Origin: Bordetella parapertussis
GTDB taxonomy: Bacteria; Pseudomonadota; Gammaproteobacteria; Burkholderiales; CAIKXV01
DNA length: 10,506 nt
NCBI GenBank assembly: GCA_945877995.1
Contig: CAMDXD010000111.1
Location: 1 to 10,506 of the forward strand
Direction of reading: 5' to 3'
Under the pieces are notes generated by a model that had not been told where the DNA came from, did not search any database, and saw only the letters and a list, made by a program, of their open reading frames with translations. Within the stretch, counting starts at the first letter, position 1. Every line of letters starts with the position of its first letter. Shown piece by piece: positions 6,476-10,506 of this stretch. The position numbers were made by a program, and so were the translations under genes.

Positions 6476-7204
6476 ATGGGGAAGATCAGGGACAGTGCGA
6501 GGACCCGGGAGGCCGTGCTTGCCGCGGCCGCCGAGGAGTTCTGCGAGAAGGGCTTCGATGGCGCGACCACCGCCGGCGTGGCGCGCCGCGCAGGCGTGAG
6601 CAAACAGCTGATCAACCATCACTTCGGCAGCAAGGAAGCGCTGTTCCGCGAAGTGCACGACCTGCGTTTCCGCCCGGGCATGACCTGGGAAGAGCCGATG
6701 CCGGACGACCCGCGCGACCTGATCGCCGAGCGCTTCGCGAAGCGGGTCGACGACCTCGACTACATCCGCTTCCTCACCTGGGAGGCGGCGAGCGGACAGG
6801 CCCGCCGGGTGCCCGGGCGCGCAGGTCGACAGAAGCGCATCGCCGACTACGGCAAGGTCCTGCAGCAGTTGCAGGCCGACGGCAGCCTGCCCGGCGATGT
6901 CGACCACCGCATGCTGCAGCTCGCGATCCTGTCGCTGGCCACCTATCCGATCGCCTTCCCGCAGATCACGCTGCTGGTGACCGGCCGGGCCGCGACTGGG
7001 GCTGGCTTCCAGAAGGACTGGCAGGCATGCCTGCGCTGGATCGGCCAGCGCATCCTGGCGCCCGACGCGGCACCGGGCAAGCCGAAGCGCAAGGCTGCCG
7101 GCCTCGCGCGCAAGGCGGGGGCCGCGGCCAGCAAGGGCGGAGCGCCTGCGAAGGTCGCGGCCAGGGCCGCGCCGCGTAAGCGGGCGGCTACTACTCCGGC
7201 TTGA
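6476..7204 (+). CDS. TetR/AcrR-family transcriptional regulator with a basic Ala/Lys-rich C-terminal tail
   Basis: The 242-residue product has a typical TetR DNA-binding domain: RTREAVLAAAAEEFCEKGFD (about 9-28), then the helix-turn-helix TTAGVARRAGVSKQLINHHF (31-50) and GSKEALF. Residues about 75-195 form the all-helical ligand and dimer domain, whose ligand cannot be read from sequence. After ILAPDAAP (193-200) comes an unusual tail to residue 242 with twelve Lys/Arg, many Ala and Pro and no acidic residue after D197, resembling histone-H1-like bacterial tails. The ATG at 6476 is chosen because it begins directly at the domain; a TTG at 6437 would add 13 residues without support. It diverges from the operon, and its end overlaps the convergent solute-binding protein gene by 14 bp. 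It probably represses through the palindromes at 6409-6426 and 8327-8344, with a pathway intermediate, perhaps a CoA ester, as inducer. Confidence 0.9.
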   Translation: MGKIRDSARTREAVLAAAAEEFCEKGFDGATTAGVARRAGVSKQLINHHFGSKEALFREVHDLRFRPGMTWEEPMPDDPRDLIAERFAKRVDDLDYIRFLTWEAASGQARRVPGRAGRQKRIADYGKVLQQLQADGSLPGDVDHRMLQLAILSLATYPIAFPQITLLVTGRAATGAGFQKDWQACLRWIGQRILAPDAAPGKPKRKAAGLARKAGAAASKGGAPAKVAARAAPRKRAATTPA

Positions 7205-8195
7205 TGCCCGCGCTCTTGATGATCATGCCGTAGCGCGCCATCTCGGAGCGTGTCAGCTGGTCGAGCTGCTCTGGAGAGCCGGGCCAGGGATCGATGCCCA
7301 TCGCCGCTCCGCGCGTCCTGAGATCGGGCGATTCCAGTGCGCGCAGCGCCTCGCGGTTGAGGCGTGCCACGACGTCCTGCGGCGTGCCGGCCGGGGCATA
7401 GAGCCCATACCAGATCGACATCAGCAGCTTCGGATAGCCAGCTTCCTTCGACGTCGGCACCTCGGGGACGGTGGACACCCGCGACTCGGACAGCACGACG
7501 AGCGGTCGGACCTTCTTCTCCTGGATCAGCGGCAGCACCGAGGCGACCGACACGATCACCTGGTCGACCTCGCCGGTGACCGCGGCCATCGTGGCCTGGG
7601 TCGCGCCCTTGTACGGCACGTGCACCATCTCGAGCTTCTCGAGCGTGCGCAGCAGTTCGTTGGCAAGGTGGTTGGTCGTGCCGCCACCACCGGAGCCGTA
7701 GTTGAGCTTGCCCGGGTTGTTGCGCGCGAGCGTGATGAATTCCTTGAGCGTGCGTGCTGGCACCCGCGGATTGACCAGCATCACGTTCTCGATCGTGGCC
7801 AGGCGGGCCACCGGCACGAAGTCGCGGATCGGGTCGAACGGCAGCTTCGCGTACAGGTGCGGGCTGAGCGAGATCGTCGGCGAGGTGATCAGGATGGTGT
7901 AGCCGTCGCTGGGCGATTTGGCGACGATGTTCAGCGCGAGCGTGCCGCCGGCACCGATGCGGTTGTCCGGGACCACGCCGACGCCGAGGAATTCGCCCAT
8001 CTTCTGCCCGACCAGCCGGCCGACCAGGTCGCTCGGCGCACCCGGCGGGAACGGCAGCACCAGCCGGATCGGCTTCGACGGCCAGGCCTGTGCCACCGCG
8101 GTGCCTGCGCACAGCGCAGCCGCGATGGTGGCCGCGGGGGTAGCCGCGGACAAGGTCAGGGCCAGCACGCGCGCGGCGCGCGTCGTTGAACGCAT
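7191..8195 (-). CDS. Bug/TctC-family tripartite tricarboxylate transporter solute-binding protein 1
   Basis: The 334-residue product is a periplasmic binding protein of the Bug (TctC, PF03970-type naming varies) family. An N-terminal Sec signal (basic MRSTTRAAR, then a hydrophobic stretch) ends in AVAQA near residues 33-37. Mature-protein landmarks are KPIRLVLPFPPGAPSDLVGR, NRIGAGGTLALNIVAKSPSD followed by GYTILITSP, PFDPIRDFVPVA, the glycine-rich YGSGGGGTTNHLANELL, HVPYKGA, and SIWYGLYAPAGTP. Length and order are normal for the family, and the Asp of the PPGAPSD loop, which usually contacts the ligand carboxylate, is kept. The ATG at 8195 has GAAGGAGGAG a few nt upstream. No TctA/TctB membrane genes are in the window, so it is either an orphan binding protein, as most Bug proteins are, or has its transporter elsewhere. 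It probably delivers a carboxylate to the pathway encoded here. Confidence 0.92.
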   Translation of the reverse strand: MRSTTRAARVLALTLSAATPAATIAAALCAGTAVAQAWPSKPIRLVLPFPPGAPSDLVGRLVGQKMGEFLGVGVVPDNRIGAGGTLALNIVAKSPSDGYTILITSPTISLSPHLYAKLPFDPIRDFVPVARLATIENVMLVNPRVPARTLKEFITLARNNPGKLNYGSGGGGTTNHLANELLRTLEKLEMVHVPYKGATQATMAAVTGEVDQVIVSVASVLPLIQEKKVRPLVVLSESRVSTVPEVPTSKEAGYPKLLMSIWYGLYAPAGTPQDVVARLNREALRALESPDLRTRGAAMGIDPWPGSPEQLDQLTRSEMARYGMIIKSAGIKPE

Positions 8196-8241
8196 TGTTG
8201 CTCCTCCTTCGCGCCCGGCATCGCGGGCTGCCATGCGGCTT

Positions 8242-8268
8242 CGGGTCGCGCGGACCCGCCACTGGCGG
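8242..8268 (-). promoter_or_regulatory. two short hairpins in the Bug protein 1 leader
   Basis: On the + strand CGGGTC-GCGCG-GACCCG (8242-8258, 6-bp stem, 5-nt loop) overlaps CCGCC-ACT-GGCGG (8256-8268, 5-bp stem). Both would lie in the roughly 110-nt leader of the Bug 1 mRNA. Unlike the operon leader, the ribosome-binding site at about 8198-8207 is outside them. In DNA of this GC content such stems may be chance. Confidence 0.25.
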
Positions 8269-8314
8269 CATCGACAGGCTCTCTTGCCCGCCTTGTTTGA
8301 CATCATCTGAAGCT

Positions 8315-8342
8315 ATCCTACCAGTGACTTTACGCCCGTCAA
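8315..8342 (-). promoter_or_regulatory. sigma70-like promoter of the Bug protein 1 gene
   Basis: On the minus strand TTGACG (8337-8342) is followed after 16 bp by TAGGAT (8315-8320). The -35 is identical to that of the thiolase operon and sits at the same place within the operator copy, so both promoters would be controlled alike. Start predicted near 8308. Confidence 0.5.
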
Positions 8343-8344
8343 GT
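8327..8344. promoter_or_regulatory. 18-bp palindromic operator, copy 2 (probable TetR-family binding site)
   Basis: ACTTTACGCCCGTCAAGT matches copy 1 at 16 of 18 positions and also has seven of nine symmetric pairs. It lies between the two divergent Bug protein genes and covers -35 elements on both strands, so one bound dimer could silence both directions. The match continues as GTCAAGTTA past the palindrome in both copies. Confidence 0.68.
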
Positions 8345-8357
8345 TATTGCGTATCGT
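8329..8357 (+). promoter_or_regulatory. possible promoter of the Bug protein 2 / acyl-CoA synthetase unit
   Basis: TTTACG (8329-8334) and TATCGT (8352-8357) are 17 bp apart, each with four of six consensus matches. The -35 is inside operator copy 2. A start near 8364 gives a leader of about 90 nt. Confidence 0.45.
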
Positions 8358-8391
8358 CGCCCGACAGTCATGCACGACGGATCCGCCGCCC

Positions 8392-8412
8392 TCGCAGGCC
8401 ATGCCCCTGCGA
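8392..8412 (+). promoter_or_regulatory. hairpin in the Bug protein 2 leader
   Basis: TCGCAGG (8392-8398) and CCTGCGA (8406-8412) form a perfect 7-bp stem with a 7-nt loop, about 25 nt before the GAAGGAGGAG ribosome-binding site (8437-8446). No U-run follows. Role unknown; could be chance. Confidence 0.25.
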
Positions 8413-8452
8413 CCCACGGCAGGCGAGTGTCCGCACGAAGGAGGAGCCAGTC

Positions 8453-9469
8453 ATGCGACGGATGCGCTGCGTCCCGGAGGTCGTCCCGTTGGCGCCTTGC
8501 GCCGGGGTGGGGGCCGTACTTGCCCTTGTGCTCGTCCTTGTCCTTGTCCCCTCGCTGCCCGCATTGGCGCAGGCGTTCCCCGCGAAGCCGATCCGCATGG
8601 TCGTGCCGTTCGCCCCCGGCGGTCCGGTCGACATGATCGCGCGGGTGGTGTCGTCGCGCCTGACCGAATCGCTTGGGCAGACGGTGGTCGTCGACAACCG
8701 CGCCGGTGGCGGCAGCACGATCGGCACTGAACTGGTCGTGCGATCGCCCGGCGACGGCTACACGGTGCTGCTCACCAGCTCGTCGATCGCGATCAACCCG
8801 AGCATGTATCCGCAGATCACCTTCGACCCTGTGCGCGACCTCGCGCCAGTGACCTGGATCGCGGCCTCGCCGCTGGTGCTGGTCGTGCATCCGGTGTTGC
8901 CGGTGAAGACCGTATCCGACCTGGTCCGGCTGGCGCGCAAGCGCGACGGCGAAGTGGTCTATGCCTCCTCCGGCAGCGGCAGTGCACCCCACCTGGCGGG
9001 CGAACTGTTCGCGTCGATGGTCGGCGTGAAGCTCGTCCACGTCCCGTACAAGGGTGCTGGCCCGGCCAATGGCGACCTGCTGGGCGGCCATGTGCAGGTG
9101 ATGTTCAACAACATGCTCAATGCGGTGCCCAACGTGCAGTCCGGCAAGTTGCGCGCGCTGGGCGTCACCTCGGTCCGGCGCAGCCCGGCGCTGCCTGATG
9201 TGCCGCCGATCGCGGAAGCCGGGGTGCCAGGCTACGAGGCGACGACCTGGTACGCCTACTTCGCACCGGGCGGGATGCCGCGCGCGCTGGCGGACCGGCA
9301 CCATCGCGAGATGGCTGCGGTGCTCAAGCAGCGCGAGGTGCAGGGTCGCCTGTCGGCCCAGGGCGTCGACCCTGTCGGTGCCGGCCCCGACGAGCTCGCA
9401 CGCCACCTCGAGATCGAGATCCGCAAGTGGGCGAAGGTCGTGAAGGCCTCGGGCGCCCGCGCCGAGTAG
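8453..9469 (+). CDS. Bug/TctC-family tripartite tricarboxylate transporter solute-binding protein 2
   Basis: The 338-residue product is a second periplasmic Bug-family protein, clearly related to the one encoded divergently but well diverged from it. The signal peptide has a basic start (MRRMR), a Leu/Val alternating core at residues 25-32 and a PALAQA cleavage region (36-41). Family landmarks are KPIRMVVPFAPGGPVDMIAR, NRAGGGSTIGTELVVRSPGD followed by GYTVLLTSS, ITFDPVRDLAPVTW, YASSGSGSAPHLAGELF, HVPYKGAGPA, and TTWYAYFAPGGMP. The conserved ligand-loop Asp (PGGPVD) is present. The ATG at 8453 lies 6 nt after GAAGGAGGAG; a second ATG three codons later is less well placed. The gene is followed 41 bp later by the acyl-CoA synthetase, suggesting that the captured acid is activated with CoA after uptake. 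No transporter membrane genes are visible. Confidence 0.92.
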   Translation: MRRMRCVPEVVPLAPCAGVGAVLALVLVLVLVPSLPALAQAFPAKPIRMVVPFAPGGPVDMIARVVSSRLTESLGQTVVVDNRAGGGSTIGTELVVRSPGDGYTVLLTSSSIAINPSMYPQITFDPVRDLAPVTWIAASPLVLVVHPVLPVKTVSDLVRLARKRDGEVVYASSGSGSAPHLAGELFASMVGVKLVHVPYKGAGPANGDLLGGHVQVMFNNMLNAVPNVQSGKLRALGVTSVRRSPALPDVPPIAEAGVPGYEATTWYAYFAPGGMPRALADRHHREMAAVLKQREVQGRLSAQGVDPVGAGPDELARHLEIEIRKWAKVVKASGARAE

Positions 9470-9510
9470 CATCGCCTTCGCCGCACGCCCTCCCTGCAAC
9501 AGGACATCGC

Positions 9511-10506
9511 ATGACCCGCACCGACCGGACTGCCGGCGACACGCCGACCACCCTCTCCAGCCTGCTCTCGCCGCGCTCGATCGCGATCGTCGGTGCCTCG
9601 GACGACCCCGCCCGCCCCGGCCACGAGACGCTGAAAGCACTGACCGCCCTCGGCTACCAGGGCGAGGTCTACCCGATCAACCCGAAGTACACCGAGCTGC
9701 TCGGCAAGCCCTGCTTCCCTTCACTCGATGCGGTCCCGGGGCCGGTCGACCTGGTGGTCGTGGCCGTGCCGGCCGCTGCCGTCCCGGGTGTGATGGAACA
9801 GGCTGCGCGCAGGCAGGTGCGGATGGCAGTCGTGATGAGCGGCGGCTTCCGCGAGACTGGTGACGCCGGCGCGGCCCTGCAGGACCAGGTCGTGACGATC
9901 GCGCGCGCCGCTGGTATCCGCCTGCTCGGCCCGAACTGCCTCGGCTTCGCGAACATCCCCGATCGCGTCTGTGCCGCGTTTGGCAGCATCAGCCGCGTGC
10001 CGCGGCTCGAGCCCGGCACAGTGTCGCTGGTCACCCAGAGCGGCGGTTTCGGCTACAGCCTGGCCCTCGCCTGTGCGGAAGAGTCGATCGGCTTTCGCTA
10101 CGTGATCGCCACCGGCAACGAGGCAGACCTAGGCTGCGTCGACCTGATCGATGCGCTGCTCGACGATCCCGGCACCGAGATCGTGATGACCTACCTCGAG
10201 GGCCTGCCGGATGCACGCGCGCTGATGCGTGTCGGGCGCAAGGCACTGGCGCTGGGCAAGCCGCTGCTGGTGTGGAAGGGTGGTGTCACCGATGAGGGCG
10301 CGCGTGCCGCGGCTACGCATACCGGCAGCATCGTCGGACGCGCTGATGTGTACCGGGCGCTGTTCCGGCAGGCAGGCATCGTCGAGATGCACGAGATGAG
10401 CGACGCTCCCGACCTGGTGAAGGCGTTCCAGTGCCATGCACGCTATCCCGGCATGGGCAGCGGGCGTCGCGCGGCGGTGATCGGCGGTTCCGGCGGATCG
10501 GCGATC
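9511..10506 (+). CDS. NDP-forming acyl-CoA synthetase (acetyl-CoA synthetase ADP-forming type), 3' end missing
   Basis: The 332 codons present cover the CoA-binding and ligase-CoA part of an NDP-forming acyl-CoA synthetase; the ATP-grasp domain would lie beyond the right edge. The N-terminal Rossmann-like domain shows LLSPRSIAIVGASDDPARPG (18-37), GEVYPINPKY (51-60), DLVVVAVPA (80-88) and LLGPNCLGF (138-146). The second domain shows SLVTQSGGFGYSLA (172-185), TGNEADLGCVDLIDAL (201-216) and, at 269-273, THTGS, whose H270 fits the phosphohistidine that carries phosphate between the active sites. These enzymes couple acyl-CoA and ADP plus phosphate to acid, CoA and ATP, and in catabolic clusters often run in the activating direction. 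ATG at 9511 with AGGA about 7 nt upstream. Probably cotranscribed with Bug protein 2. Substrate unknown. Antisense frames here are shadows. Confidence 0.9.
   Translation, partial: MTRTDRTAGDTPTTLSSLLSPRSIAIVGASDDPARPGHETLKALTALGYQGEVYPINPKYTELLGKPCFPSLDAVPGPVDLVVVAVPAAAVPGVMEQAARRQVRMAVVMSGGFRETGDAGAALQDQVVTIARAAGIRLLGPNCLGFANIPDRVCAAFGSISRVPRLEPGTVSLVTQSGGFGYSLALACAEESIGFRYVIATGNEADLGCVDLIDALLDDPGTEIVMTYLEGLPDARALMRVGRKALALGKPLLVWKGGVTDEGARAAATHTGSIVGRADVYRALFRQAGIVEMHEMSDAPDLVKAFQCHARYPGMGSGRRAAVIGGSGGSAI

Noticed and set aside
8525..8548. Leu/Val alternating codons with near-repeated CTTGTC units in Bug protein 2.
   Set aside because: It is the hydrophobic core of the signal peptide; the repeat is short and imperfect, so slippage or phase variation is not supported.
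8339..9640. A 433-codon minus-strand open frame opposite Bug protein 2.
   Set aside because: The plus-strand frame encodes an unmistakable Bug protein with signal peptide and ribosome site; the antisense product resembles nothing.

Overview
The window is GC-rich, densely packed bacterial DNA. Six codirectional genes are joined mostly by ATGA overlaps, and two periplasmic Bug/TctC-type solute-binding proteins are present. That family is strongly expanded in Burkholderiales (Bordetella, Cupriavidus, Variovorax and relatives), so a betaproteobacterium with broad organic-acid catabolism is the best guess. This is inferred from gene content only; no rRNA or other marker gene is present.

Layout. 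A minus-strand operon runs from about 6389 down through the left edge: thiolase-fold protein (5166-6326), DUF35 Zn-ribbon/OB-fold protein (4720-5163), Ldh_2-type oxidoreductase (3698-4723), tandem-fused class III CoA-transferase (1276-3669), Cys-free carboxymuconolactone-decarboxylase-like protein (708-1262) and an Amidohydrolase_2 hydrolase cut by the window edge (1-711). Diverging from it is a TetR regulator with a basic C-terminal tail (6476-7204). The TetR gene overlaps tail-to-tail by 14 bp with a minus-strand Bug protein gene (7191-8195). A second Bug protein (8453-9469) diverges from the first and is followed by an NDP-forming acyl-CoA synthetase (9511 to beyond the right edge).

The most striking regulatory signal is an 18-bp imperfect palindrome, ACTTTAC-N4-GTCAAGT, found once in each divergent intergenic region (6409-6426 and 8327-8344). 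Each copy covers the -35 element of a plausible minus-strand promoter, and the second also covers a plausible plus-strand -35. Its form and placement suggest it is the operator of the TetR protein between the two sites, tying operon, both binding proteins and the synthetase into one local regulon. The operon leader also holds two abutting hairpins, one of which includes part of the Shine-Dalgarno sequence, and a four-codon ORF whose stop overlaps the thiolase start.

As a whole the set looks like an uptake-and-degradation module for an unidentified carboxylic acid: periplasmic capture (Bug proteins), CoA activation (synthetase, CoA-transferase), reduction/oxidation (Ldh_2), C-C bond chemistry (thiolase fold plus DUF35) and hydrolysis (amidohydrolase). 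Three enzymes depart from the canonical active site of their family: the thiolase lacks both cysteines, the Ldh_2 protein lacks the usual histidines, and the second CoA-transferase half has Ser where the catalytic Asp is expected. The substrate cannot be named from sequence alone. No tRNA, rRNA, CRISPR array, insertion sequence or intrinsic terminator was seen.
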